64,000 nt of DNA from NCBI RefSeq assembly GCF_947623445.1, contig NC_135242.1:25544001-25608000 (forward strand). The letters run 5' to 3'. The position numbers and the translations under genes were made by a program. The notes under the pieces were generated by a model. The model did not search any database. It worked only from the letters and a program-made list of their open reading frames with translations, and was not told the DNA's origin. Of this stretch, positions 47,142 through 61,400 are shown piece by piece. This DNA comes from Clavelina lepadiformis (taxonomy: Eukaryota > Chordata > Ascidiacea > Aplousobranchia > Clavelinidae). Every line of letters begins with the position of its first letter. The first letter of the stretch is position 1.

Positions 47142-49416
47142 ATGGCTGTCATAACGTCTTCTACATGGGTCGTTTATTGGATATTTTTGCCAATCACGTT
47201 AGTATCAAGTAAGTTATTTTGAGTGGTAAATAATAGGTTACTGGTAACTTTGTTTTTCTTATCTTGTCTTGTCTTATCTGCTGTATAATAGGCTATAATT
47301 ACATACTGCATGTCTGTATATAAGGTTTTAATTTTACCTGGAAACTAAAATTTTCTGTTTGAAAATTGTAAGTCTTTAAAATCATGTGAAGGTGTTTGTG
47401 TTAATGTCAATCCTGGCAAAATGGTGTTCTTTAACTGTAAGTATGATATATACATGGTAAAATGCTTTCACTGACACACGTTTTACCTGTTGTGGTTTGT
47501 GACAAACCTATACATACTATACACAGTTCTGCCAGCTTGGTTCAAAGTCCAGTGATTATTTTTGGAAAATGAAGCATTGCAGCTACAGCATTATTCAACT
47601 TGAGATATTTCTCTTCTTATTAAGCCACCAATAAATTTGCGCCCTCACTGCAAGTTGAAAAGAAATTACCTTTGGGCCTTGAACTATTTATGTTTAAAAT
47701 CTTTTGGAATAGGATTTGAAGTTCTCTATATATAGATATCGTGCCATTCTGGGATATGGTTTTCTAGAATATTTCTGTGATTTACTTTCTTTCCCTGGTC
47801 ACAGAATGCTTTTTGTTGCATAGAACTAGTGAGAAGTATAAAGCTAAAAAATCTTTTAATATTTCAGGTGTTATATTTCGTTACAATTTGCTCTCCGGTG
47901 TTTATCTAATTCTTCTGCTTGGTCTGCCTTTCACTCCACAACTGCGGCCCGATAAAATTGGTTTGTGATTGGAGATTGCATATGTTCAGTATTATATTAC
48001 TCTCTTTCATTGTTCTAAAAGTTATTATCTGGCGCACAGGCTTATGGAGCAGACTTGTCAGTAATGCATATTTTCATTGAGTTATTGTCAAGTTTTTGTT
48101 AAGTTTTATTCAGATTGTTAAATTGTTTCAAGAAAAACATGAATTTCAGGATCATGGGCGGGATTTGCTCTGGCCACCGCACTTCTCTCCGGCTTATTCT
48201 TGCTTGGTCACATATGCTTCCAAATCGTCCTCCTGGTCATGTCTCCGTATGGTTCCATTCTCGGAGATTACTGTGAGTGACTAATCAGAAATCAAAGGAT
48301 TATTTCCTGTTTTAATCGATTTCTCATGTATGTCAATTATCGTAAATGCTTGTTTTATAACTTGGCTTTTCACACGCAGGCTCTAGGGTAGAAAGCATAG
48401 CAAGATATGTCGGCTTCCAAAGGTATTTCTTTTCCATAAAATGTTTGCATGAGGTTCTCATAGTAATCTGACACGTCATCATTCACAGACTCGACCATGA
48501 AGATGTTGGAAATATTTTGAGACTTTTGCTCCCTGATGTCGCAGTCTTCTTGCTCGGGATTGGAACTTACATATTAATTAGAAAAACATCCGGTAAGATT
48601 GTTCTGTGTTATTATGACACTGCTTAGTGTGACATCATCTGAAGTCTGTTTCATTTCTTGAAGACTAGATCCGTAGATTTTAAACAGATTGTTCGATTTT
48701 TTTTCACAGCCTACTTTGCAAGGCAAGAACAATCTGCAGTTTCCGAGCCAAAATCCTTGTCTGTTGTTTTAAAAAATGCCACAATTTTATGTGTAAACAT
48801 GATTTTTATGGCATTAGCAGGTTAAGTACAGATATTATTATTTATACACGGCAATTAGGGTACCGCTTAAAATGACACTTTGTGAAATTTCAGGTATTGC
48901 TCTTCCAAGCGTGGTGTCGTCTGTCTACCTTCTAACCTTCATGATGTTTGCGTTCTTGTGGGCTTGCCAAGTGTCATTGCTGACTTCGCTTCTCGCATCA
49001 TTCAGGTGAAGTTTTGTGAAAGATTATTTGCTTCATTATTGTTCACTTCGATCTCTGTTTCATCGTTTATGCTCCACAGAGCAATGGTGTCGGCCGTTAC
49101 CTTCTTGCAGCTGCTTGCCCTTTTCATTTATCAGTTCAACTTTGCTCAAGATTTTGTTCCACCAGATTCATTGGCTGCCCGGTACGACACGTTCTCATGG
49201 TTTCAATCACTTTGACTTCCTCTTATGAGTGACTTGTTACATCATTGTTCCAGGCTCATTGGATTGACGGCCATCATAAGGACAGATTGTGATGCTACAT
49301 ACAAGCTCTTGCTATTCCCTGCCCTGCCATGGACCGAGTTTGTGAGCCCTGCATGCATTTTCCTCCTGCATTGGTCACTTGCAGTTGGCTGCCGGATGTA
49401 TTTCCAGGACTCTCAT
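47142..49416 (+). other. PIEZO1: Piezo exons 1-9 (first blade repeats)
   Basis: Exons: 47142-47208, 47868-47960, 48150-48272, 48380-48422, 48489-48592, 48710-48820, 48894-49005, 49080-49181 and 49254-49416. They encode about 306 residues, mostly membrane helices of the distal blade. Each join keeps frame with GT-AG introns of about 70-660 bp. Exon 4 is only 43 bp. Confidence 0.85.
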
Positions 49417-52400
49417 GTAAGCGTATCTTTGTCGTAACGTTTTACTGCTGAAGCTGTGAATATATTTAAACGAATGCAGACAATTCCTTTGAGGTTGAAT
49501 TTGTTGAAAAATATGCAGTACTCATAAAAATATGTAATTTTATGTATATTGGAGAATTGAGCTTGTTTATCCTTTGAAATGATTTGTTGCAAACAGTTTT
49601 TCTTATGCCAGGTGAACAGACAGATACAAATATTGGACTGATATGTTTTAATCAAACCAACGCAATATTGTTGAATCACAAAGCATATACGTTGTTGATG
49701 TTAAACGTATACGTCGTTAACCCTGTGTAGGTTTTGCAGCAGCAGCAGTCTAGTTTGCTGCCATCCAGTGGTGGGATATTAAGTAGTCGCACAAAGAAAG
49801 ACGAAAGAAAGGTGAGTGGTTGATGTTTGTGTGGTTGTGGTGGTCTCGCTTCATGTTTGAGTTGCTTTAGTCACATTTCTTTGTTTCTTCTGCTTTATTT
49901 CTTTCACTTGTTAAACAACAAAGCAAGGACTGCTGGCTCGATAGAAATTTTAAGAAATGAATGTTTAATTTTACCCTGTGAATGGTATTTCATGTGTGTT
50001 AATATGGTGATGTGTGTTATGACCTGGTTGAGTAAGATTTCCACTTTAATTGTGTTCGGTGTTTTTTTTATCAATTTCTTTAATTTTGGAAAAACTTGAG
50101 CAGTGATGAAAAAATTAACTTAAGTGCTGATGGCGTCGCAACCTGCAATTTGTTACTCAAGTTTTGATCAAAATCCCAACTTATATGCTATAAGTCGCGA
50201 TCTCACTCACAATCAACATAAATCGTGCTTTGCCAATTTTAGTGATTTGATTATCAAGTCTTTTCCGTGATCAAGTCAAAGATTTTCTAAAAATTTTATT
50301 TGGCAATGTGAAATGCATTCAAAGTGAATTACTGGTTTTGAAAAGAAGCAATTTAAATCGATTCACAAAAGACATTGCCGACAGCTGATTCTAGCCACAC
50401 TGTCTATCAGATAGATTCTATCCAACAGGCTCGGGTTTTAAAAAATGACCTGCTATTTGAGGTTTAACTTATTATAGGGATGTACACTACTGAATAATTA
50501 ACTATTATAGGATGTTCTAAAATAGGTTAATTGAAATCCTATTCTAGAATACTCGCAATTTGAATCTGTGAAAGACATCAAATGCAGCAGAAGCTATCAT
50601 TACAGACTGAGTTTGAATTTGTAGACAAACCTCGTTAGTATATTCACTGACTAGCTGTCACACATCAAAGATAAAATAGTGAAAATAGTCCAACATGCTC
50701 TGATAGCAGCTGTAGCAACTAAAATTCCAAGCTTGCTGGTGTGAAACTGTGCTCATATAAAAACGACACTAATGGTTGATGCCAGTAAATGTTCGGTAAT
50801 CGATAACAATAATAATCGGTATAGGCATTTACGAGTATTATATAATATTATATAATACATTTATAGTATCATTACTCTCGTATTAACCGGTTCCTAGGAT
50901 TCAGTTAAAAAACTAAAATTGGATTCCAATCCTTTAAGAATCAGGTCTCTTAGATTAGGTGTTGTATGTCGTTTACCTTATATGGAATGAAGGCATAGCA
51001 GTGGCAGCACAATTCCAAACTTGTACAATAATAGATTCGAAATGCAGTTCCAGTAATCCAGTCATAAGCGCAACCCAACTGTGCTGACCCCATTCAGTTA
51101 AATTTTTCACTCGCTATCAAGCTTGCAACTCAGTGTGAGTTACATTAAGGCTCAAGCATATACTTTTGTGAGTTGGTTTTTTCATTTTCACCCTTAGAAA
51201 TATCATCTAATCTAAACTAATCACCTAATTTCTTTCTAATTCAACACAAGAACCACCCGATTTATGAGAATTCTCCGTTGTAATAATTAATGTTTGATCA
51301 TAGTTAGCGCATAGATTCACGTTATCAAACTGTCCTACTTTGTTAAATGTAGCTTGTTTTATAGCGTTAAGTGATTTAGGCTTGCCGTAATTTGAATGCT
51401 TTTGAACTTTAGGAGAGTGTGTTGGAATACATGGAAACTGGAGCCACATTGCAAGTGCGGGTTAATTATATGCTTGCATGCTTATCGAGGATTGTTGTGA
51501 AAGTTTTTGTTGAAATTTGTTCAGAATTTCATCCACATGTTGTTGCAGCTATGATATTTGTGGCCGTGCAGTTGTTAATCTCTTCATTCTTTGAAACATG
51601 TTGGGCAATTGAATGGCTGCTGATTTCACTTTGATAATTTGCATGTTCTGCAGCACTTCGGGCATGTTATGGTGCTGACCCACTTTAATTATCATTTATC
51701 AGTCGGCATGATCACTTGTGCATGTGGTGCTAATCCATCGGCATGGCGCTTCCAAATAGTTGCTGCTGTTTAAATCCGGTTATTGTTTGTGTGATTCCTT
51801 GATAATAAGGAACAATGAATAATTAAAGGTTATTGTTCAGGTACAGAGACTCTTTATGACAAAATTGTATTTATGGTTATTAAGTTTATCTGTTATAATG
51901 GTCGTATTTTGACGACACAGCAAAGTAAAAACGCTAAGTAATTGTTTTTCGCACATGAGTGAGCAGCACGAGTTCAGTTTGTGATCTCTTAGCACTTTCA
52001 TCTTATCATGAGTCCGCATTCAGCCGATAAGTCGTCTTAATTGCCTCTTGTGCAGCCTCTAGTGGCAGGGGAGGAGACACCTCACAATTATGAAGCGATC
52101 CAAGCATCTCATCCCTCTGAACGCCCCGGAACGTCGAAGCAAAGACACAATGGTCCAAAGCAAGCTGGTAAGGAAGATTTTTATGTCTATGTAAACATTG
52201 TCTTTGTAACCCGATGTCTATTTTGTGGAAGTTTAAGCATTTTAATTCCAGTCTTGAACATGCATGCGTTGCATTCGCAATCGCAAGCCTGTGCTATTTT
52301 ACCATATACAGTTGTACATATTCGTGCATATTTTGGCCTATTGCAGTGGTTTGCTCAATAAAAATGCAAACGTCAAACACTACGTGGCATTTGCTGCCAG

Positions 52401-55400
52401 GAACACCTTTTCAAACAAGAGCTTTTCCACGTTGTGATGTCATTACTTGTCAGTAATGTGATTTATGTTGATTTCTGTTTAAGCAAGCCAGATAGATGGG
52501 CCCAGTGCAAACAAAGGGATTCTTGTTCAAATATCGAAGTGGCTTTCAGAGATAAAGCAATTCTCCTTCTATGTTGTTGCTCTCGTTGTCATGATGGTTT
52601 GTCCTTCTCAATATGTTTGGATATTTTTTACAGACTTGCATATTCTGTTGCTTGTTTCAGCTCTGGAGTGTCACTTACCACAGCTGGCTCACATTTGTCC
52701 TGCTCATGTGGTCTTGTGTGCTGTGGTTGACGAAGGCGCGGGCAAGGTACACGCTTTATTCCTCCCCTCTCCTCGCATTGTATGGTTCGTGCCTCGTCCT
52801 ACTCCAGGTCAGGTTTGCTGAAATCTTCTTGAATTAAAAACTTGACACTCTGTGTGCAATCACATGTTTTGTTTCAGTTCATCTACTCTCTTAACTTGAA
52901 AGAATCTGAGCTTCCAACGGTAATAAATGAGACAGACGGCCAGATTTTGTATCTCTCTGCATTTGGGTTGCGTCGATATGACTACCCATGCCTCCACCTG
53001 GGCGCACAGGTAACGTCGCCTGCCATATCGACTCTTAAAGTTTAATTGTTGATGCCAAAGTATAAAATGTGAGCATTTGGTAGATTTTGTATCTTTGTGG
53101 TTTCTGGCTGGTTCTTCATCAGTTCATGTTCATACGACGTCTTGGACAAGCATCATCAGGTGTGCTCTATTTATACATATTTCATTATCAGGGCTCTATA
53201 ACTGCCTCCCATGCAATTTGTTTGCAAAAATTTGTCCTAATGTCAGTTATGGGACATTGATTAGTATGCCAAAGATTGCATTAAGCTGTTGCTATTTGCA
53301 TTTGCTTTCCACTGCTTTGCTATTGACGACTTCCTGGAAATGGTACATGGGAATGTCGAAGAAATGACATCATAACAAAATTCATCAACGCTGTTCAAGC
53401 TTAAAGCGATTATATTTAATTGCGTTTTTTGTTATTCAAATCATTGAACTGGCATTAGCCATTGCTGGTAATTTGCTGGGAATGTTCAGTGAATTGACCC
53501 TGATACCTTGATACTGAGCCTGAATGAATAAACACAAGTTCAGTTGTTTGTAAAACTTTTGCTCGTTTCAGAAAGTCAAACCAGAAATGAATCATCATTG
53601 ATGGAAAATTTTGCCTCATGTGTCAAAGAATTTCTTTCCAAATACTGGATCTTTGTTGTTATTGGTTTTCACTTAGCCGTGGGCACTGAGGGTTATCCTG
53701 ATGGCATGAAGCTCATCTATATGTTCTTCTTTCTTCTCAACACTTTCACCTATATTGTACGGATCACCATCGCAACGGAGTCATGACGATGACATCTTGT
53801 TGCTCATGAAATCTTCTTTTGATGCAGGTGTCGTGGAGGGTTTGGAGAACGACTTTGACATTATATTGGACGGTGCTGGTTGCCTACAGCATGTTGGTGC
53901 TTGCCCTCATTTACACTTATCAGTTCAAAGAATTCCCGAACTACTGGAGAAGTTTGACAAATTTCTCTGATGCTAAGTACAACCTGATACGTTAACGATA
54001 GCTTACGGCAAATTTTGATGTCACTCTCTTGTCAAGGTTGAACGATCTTGGTCTGGAGCAAGCCGAGACGTCGGGTCAACTTCTCGGCATGGTCCTCATC
54101 CCCGGCTTATTCCTGCTTGTCGTCATTTTTCAACTCCATTATTTCAACAAAAGATTCCTTGAGGTACCAACAGTAAGTTAATCTCAATTCTGCATTTTCA
54201 TTGGTTGGATCTTGATCAGGTGACCGATCGACCAGTGGTTGTCGCACACTCTTTGAGCAACGCAACCGACCAATCACATGAATCGAGGAATGGTGACGAA
54301 TACGAAATGAACGAATTATCAGGAGGTACAACAATCATGCAAGGTCTGTTTTCTGCTCCTTGTTTTCAGTTTTAATTATGTTCCATCGCAATATTTTGAT
54401 CTATTTATCAACCATTTTTGCTTCCTTTGAATTAATCAATACGTTTATGGTCAATATGTTCGATGTCAATGTAATCAACGTGTTTGTTGTCTATGGTTTC
54501 ATGGAGCATGACAGCATGCATGTGTTGGTGTTGGGCTTTATGAAGAGCCGGGAGTAATTTAAAATCATGTGATTATGCTCTAATTCTTTAAGTTGCCAGC
54601 ATATTTGTACTTAAACATTATTCTTATAATTCTTGCAACGTGGATTTGAAATAGTCCTGTGTGTTCCAGTGGACCTTGCAGCAATGTCGTTTATTGTCAA
54701 GTGATGCTTTGTTATTTAGATTTGTTCAAATTAAAATTAGGTTACAAATGTGAAAATAAACTTTAAAGTTTCATCCTACCATGACCTCAACAAAAACTGT
54801 CAAAATTAAGTAGTTATTATGTAAATAACAGTTTTGCACTGTAGGTACAATTAAGGCCAGATGTAGTTTATGTGATAAAAATTTATTTGATGCAAGGTTA
54901 TTTTTTGCTTGGCACCTGTGATACAAGGTTTGCATCAAAGCGTAACAATTCAAATTAGAAAGGAAAATATCTTTTTCATTTATTATTTATGAAGCTTAAT
55001 TTGAAGTGAGGCTTAAACTGTCGTAATTTTTTGTGCTATTTAATTTCTAGTTTAATGTGTTTTTAGCGAGTATGGTTTTGTTGTCCTGCACATCAGTCTA
55101 ATAATGGACTAATCAATGCGTAGCGGCTTCCATATTGGAAATGGTGGTCTACATGCAACTGTGAGATCAAACTAGGCTCATTTCAAAGTTGGAACTTTTT
55201 GTGTCATTTTAGTAGTGTAATTTCTGTTGCAAGCTTTTTAAAAACTCCGATCCTATTCAATCTCAAACTTCAATATGACTTGTATAGGTCAGTAGGTTCG
55301 TTCTCATGCATATCAGGCCAAATGGATGGGGCTTACATGGATTACTTGTGCCATCGCAATTAAATTAAACTAATTATTTAATTTTTAATCTTTCGATCAC

Positions 55401-58400
55401 GCCATTGCCTACCATTGATCGACAGGTAGAGGAGGTCCAGGCAAGAATTTGTTTGTCTTTGCATAGTCGTGTCAGTCATAATTAGGGATGGGTCGATATG
55501 AACTCAAACTCGAATGGGAATATCGTGTTGGTGTAGATTTGGGCGTATACGAACACTAACAAAGGCCAACCTGAATATACATAACTTCATTTGTAATTTT
55601 ATTTCTAAACTTTTGCAAGAAATAGTTATTTAGTTTGATAACTTCCAGCTTATATAGGGACAATGCTTTTACAATAAAAATCATTTGCCGGTTTAGGTTT
55701 TCTGTATCTATTCAAATTTCTTTATAGAAATAAAGCAAATTACGCACCAAATGTATCATTTTTAAAAACCAAATTGGGCAACACGCAGATGAACTTTAAT
55801 GGTCTAGTGCTGATAGCAATATGGGATTTTTTCGTGTTGACTTGCTTGATATTTGTATGAACCCGAATATGTGCAGGTGTTGTTGTCGTTTCTTTTTGTT
55901 GTTCGCAAAGAATAGAAGCAGTAAAATAGTCAAAGTCTATGGTTTGGATTAGGCTGCTGAAAACATGCATATACTATAGTAAGCAACTGTTTGGCTTCGT
56001 TAATAATTACGAAATATGCACGCAACTTGAATGTCCTACAGGTGGTGGTAGAGAGTCGTCTTGTCTATGACGCAAAATGTTTTTGCAGGATAAAAACTGG
56101 GACGAGCTTGCTGGTATAATTAGTGCATATACCGGGGCAGCACATTTTAACCTTTCACCTTTATTTTAACCTGTAGCTCTTAGCAATTGCAATACGTGGC
56201 ATCATAAGGAAAATGATCTTAAGAAGAGAATGATTATATATGTCATGAATTCATTTCAAGCATGGAATTATTCTTTCTGATTGTTTTGATTTTTTGTTTT
56301 ATCTTAATTCTTTGTGCAGTTCATTTCTGTGGTTTTTAATAAATCATTTCATAAAATGACATATGTTATGTAGACAAGGATCGCAAAAATTGGTTTTTGC
56401 AAAAATTTCATGAATGGTCCCCACTCTTGTTGAAAGCCTGGGGTGCTTTTATGTCATTTTTTATGCGAGCTATGGAATTCCATATGTGGGCGTTGGTGTT
56501 TGTGACAGTTTATGCGGCCGCTGCACATCAGGTACCATGAGAGCTTTATTTGTTATATATATTATTATACACTCCATACATTTTATAAAGCATATGTTGA
56601 AACATTTTTAATGCACTTGGCTTGCTTGCCTTTGCAATAATGCGAAGTTTTTGCAGCAAAGTGTTCTAAAATGTTTCCTAAAATGGGATTCTTGTGTTGA
56701 AGGTGACTGCGTTCTACGCCATCTTTGTGGTTTTCTGGGTTTTGCTTTTGCCTCTGCGCAAGCTCCACTCCCCCCTCTTCATCATGACGAGTTCCGCTGC
56801 ATCCTTGCTCATTCTCGCGATCATGTTTTATCAACTTCGGTTCATTTCAGAAGATGCCAACCTTGTTTACAACTGCACGGTGCGAAGATTGTCCATAGTT
56901 ACACAGATCTGTCGTTCGCTGACCAGAGCCGTGAGCATCATGTTTCTATTTTTCTTCGTCAGGACGGGAATGAGACGGGGAAGTACCACTTGACCGACTG
57001 GATTGGAGTTGGAAAGATGTCAAAGACCGGCACCGGCTTCACCTCGTCATTCTTTTATCATGTTGAGGTAACCATGGTTACAGCTCATATCACAACAACC
57101 AGTTTCAAGCTGGGGTGTGATTATTTTGCTTCTGGGTCCTTCATGTTTTTAAAATATTTAGGGCTACATTGCTATTGTATTGATGATTGCCCTTGAAAGG
57201 ACCGTTGCTCGGAGGCAAAGTTGGAGGCGTTTATGGCATCAAGAGCCCCCTCCAGTGGTGACAGCATTTTATCCGAGCATAACTTGGAGAGAAGTGGATC
57301 GAGGAATCATTGATTGTGCAAAATATTTTATCAATTATTTCTTCTACAAGTTTGGCGTTGAAGTAATATCTTTGTTTTCTGTTGTTTGCTGTTTGTAACA
57401 TTTAACATAATTACAGTAAAAGTCGAGTCAGTAAAAGCCGCCTTTATAAATGCAGACCTGCTTTGTTATGAGTGTTATAACGGTGTGGACCAGAATGGAT
57501 CTCTTGTCACCACTCTATTGCATTCTGCTCATAATCCCTCTTCTACTTCATAGAAGGGCCGCTGTCTTCAGGTTGCTTTGCAGTGGTAACAAATCAAGTT
57601 GACTGTTGCACTTCATTGCACTTCTCTTTCTCAGATATTGGAGCTTTTATGTCATTATGCTCATGATCTTGCTGCTTTGGGTATATTTTGCATCTCTCGG
57701 AATTCCACCAGTCTGGTGCTCAGGTAAGTTTCATGACTTGGTGTACGCACAAGTGAAGTGCAAATAATTATGCTTCCACTTGCAGATCACAACTACCCTT
57801 GGGACCATATCATGGAAAATAAAACCATAAGAGATCGATTACTTCTTTGGCTTTATCTTCCAGATTACTTTTTGGTAAAAGACAGCACCACATCCATTGG
57901 TATGTTGTCGCTTTCCAACAAATTCTCTGAATTTTAGGTTTTTATTTTTTCAAATTTCCTTTTCAGCCGATTTCTTCCAGTTGCTGTTTGTCATTTGCCA
58001 GTTGTACGTCTTTCGACGTGAATCCAACATTGGTTTAAAGTATGGTGGCGACAATAAATATTTAACTGGCGTAGACTTGGACAGAGTTACATTGTCAACC
58101 AACCCAAAGAAGAACTTCATGCTGAAGGGTTCCCGATCAATTCTGGATCAAATAAAAGTTTTTATCTTCAAGTATACAATCTGGATCACAATGTCGATTA
58201 TTTTCCTGGCCGGCACATCACGGATATCGATGTTCACGCTCGGATACCTCGTCTTCTTCTTCTACCTCCTTGCTAAGCAGCAATCGTTGGTCTTAGGAAG
58301 ACCGAGTCGACTGGTGAAGCTGGTCAATATATTGCTTGGTAAGTCAAATATTTTGATTTAAAACAAGTGATCATAATGTCCACTGACTCGTTTGTTTAAG

Positions 58401-61400
58401 GTTACACTGTGTCTGTGATTACGTTGAAAGCGAGTCTTCAAATCGCATCCTGTGTTTTTATCGACACTCTTGTAAATAAAGCCTGTTGGTTTGTCCAGCT
58501 CATGAGCTTGGCTTGCTCCAAACCTGCTGCTTATCATCTAACCGGTGAGTTTTAATACGTGGTATCTTGCCTGTTCATTTTAAACCATGAATGATGTCGC
58601 TGTATGGTCATTGGTCAGGCGTCGATCCACTGCATTTTGACCTTGTTTTAAAGATTTCTCGAGTGACTGCGAACTTTCTTACGACAACGCTGGACTTTCC
58701 TGGGATTTTGTTTGTTTTTTGTTCCTCTTGATTCAGCGGAGAATTTTCACATCTTACTATTTCCTTCATGTCGTTGAGGACACAAGAATATCAATGCAGC
58801 TTTCTGCCAGGTACTTTGGTGTCAGATATGTTGGGAAACTGTGGACTTGGTTGCCTTATCACAGGGGTGGCCAGACCTGCTTCATGCTCGAGCCGCATAT
58901 AACAAATTCCAGTTTTAAAAGAGCCACAACACAAACACAATAAAAATTCGAATTTATTCACTCACAACAAAGTGTAGCTATTGATAAACATTAGTGCTAC
59001 GTGGTGATACTATGAGTCTTCACCAACTCTTTTTGCAATTATTAGTATAACGTAACCAAGACTTAAAACTAGGTCAGCCCTGACGTACAGCTTCAATCTG
59101 ACAGTGCTTAACTACAGTGTATAAGTTAGCACACTTCGGTACAATAATGTAGTTTTTGGAGTGTAATTTCATTATTACTAACAATGAGTCCATTGTTACT
59201 ACGTGTGATAGAACGCATTGTTTCATAATCTGATCAAACAACTCGTCTTGACCGGGAAAATGCATGTCTAATTCAACAATGCTAATTCATTAAAGAGCCG
59301 CAATTAAAGGCTCAAAGAGCCGCATGCGGCTCGAGAGCCGCAGTTTGGCCACCCCTGCCTTATCACATCGTCAACGTGTAATGACTGGTGGTGACTTGTA
59401 GGGGCGGTGAACTCTTTCAAGAAAAGTTGATCGAAGAAGTGAATGAAAGAAAAAGACTGGAGGAAGAAAGCATAAGTGCGATTAAAGAATCGTGAGTTGT
59501 TGTTGTAGATGGTATTGTATGCTGTCTATGATGCTACGGCTTGTAAAATATTGCCGTTAATACAAGTCATCACAAAAGAACCCTTTGCGTGTTTTTGTGA
59601 GTGAACTCTTGTAATCTGTGATTCGCGATAAAGATAAAAAAGATGAAATTTCTGATGTTACAGGATGTTAAGGATTCAGGATCGATACTCGACTCTGAGG
59701 AAGGGAATGACTTTCATCAGGAACCACGTGGATGGTGAGAGGTTATATGACTTTGCAACTGACACCGGATTCAACTATGTCTTGTTGTTGCAGCGATACG
59801 AGCTGGCGATTACTACATGTTCGATGATGAGACCGTGAGAAGGAATTTACTTCACGGAGATGATCTGGAAATCATGGACCCAATCAAGGTAATTGAACCA
59901 TCTCCGCACTTATTCACCCCTGCCTCTGTCATTTGTTATCAGTGTTTCTGATTGGTCAATAGATGGTTCATAAAGCGGGAACTTCTGGCATCGACGAAGT
60001 GTTGAGGGAGAGAGAAGCCGACAAGAAGAAACTGGAAGGTAAATTGCGTTGTTACAATTCCCTGAAGAGTTTGAAGAATTTTTAATCTTTGTTTCAAGTT
60101 ATTCCTGCAACTGAAGAATGTGATGAAATTTCCAATTCGTCAAAAGAGCAATCACATGATGATGAACAATCACATGATGGGGAGCAATCACATGATGATG
60201 AACAATCACATGATGGGGAGCAATCACATTATGGGGAGCAATCACATGATGGGGAGCAATCACATGATGGGGAGCAATCACATGATGGGGAGCAATCACA
60301 TGATGGAGAGCAATCACATGATGAAGAGAAAAATTCAATACTGGGTGAGTGCAAAAGATAATCATGGTTGTAGTATGATGTCAAAATGCATTGTGTGCAG
60401 ATAAGATGAAAAAAGGTTTGAGATTTGTCGGCGAACTTCTGCTTGCCTCATTCGATTCTTTCATTCTCTTCTTAAACACTCGCAACAAGAACTATAGAAA
60501 TGTCATGCTGAGGATCTCTGTGGAGAAAGACCAGCTGAGCAAAGAGAAGTTCGACCAGCAGGTGGATATCCAATTATACTTTTTGTCAAACTCATCGCAA
60601 ATTTTTTAAAATGCTGTTTTTAAACAGATGGCTCCACGTAGATCTCTTAGTGAGGTCACAATTGAAATTGACGAGCAAACGGATAAATGTAGAAAGCAGC
60701 AAAGGTTTGTGGAGAGAGTATTGCAATCCTTTTGTTTTTTCGTAACTTTATTTTGATGCGTTTTGTGCAGAACACCCTCGCTGGCTTGTGATTGGATAGA
60801 TCTTGAACCAATAGAATTTGATAAAGATCAGAGCAGGCTTCTTCGCTTCTTCTATGCGATTTGGTGAGCCACATCATGTTCCCTGCGCTTGTCACCTCAG
60901 TTGTTGATATGCAATTTGCACTGGAGCAGGTACACGGTCGTCTCACACACGGACATAGTTTGTTATTTCCTGATCATCCTCAACCTGATGCTAATGGCTT
61001 CTCTTCTTTCTCTTGTCCTCCCCGCCTGTGTCCTGCTATGGGCCACTCTCTCCAATCCAAGACCAAGCAGAAAATTCTGGAATTTTGCGATTATTTATCT
61101 AGAAGTGAGCTTGACGGAGAGCTTCATATTAACTGAAATTCATGGATATGTCAGAAGTTCATGAATATATTACTCTTCAGGTCATAATTGTCATCAAGTT
61201 CATCTTTCAATTTGAATTCTTTCCGTGGAACAAGGAAGCAACGACGAATATCAACTTGAATGAGCCATTCTGGCCGCCACGTTTTATCGGAATTGAACAG
61301 TCCTCCACTTGGAGTGTCATGGAGCTTCTTCAGCTACTTGCTGTGTTTTTTCATATTTCAATTTTAAAGGTAATTAGTTGCTGCTGTCGGTAGTTGTAAT

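Noticed and set aside
56090..56114. Extra Piezo exon between exons 19 and 20
   Set aside because: It has acceptor and donor dinucleotides, but the phase left by exon 19 gives an immediate stop. Direct joining of exon 19 to 56374 keeps frame and resembles the family.
60099..60365. Minus-strand His-Val-Ile-Ala repeat ORF
   Set aside because: It is the antisense shadow of the Piezo exon 34 repeat.
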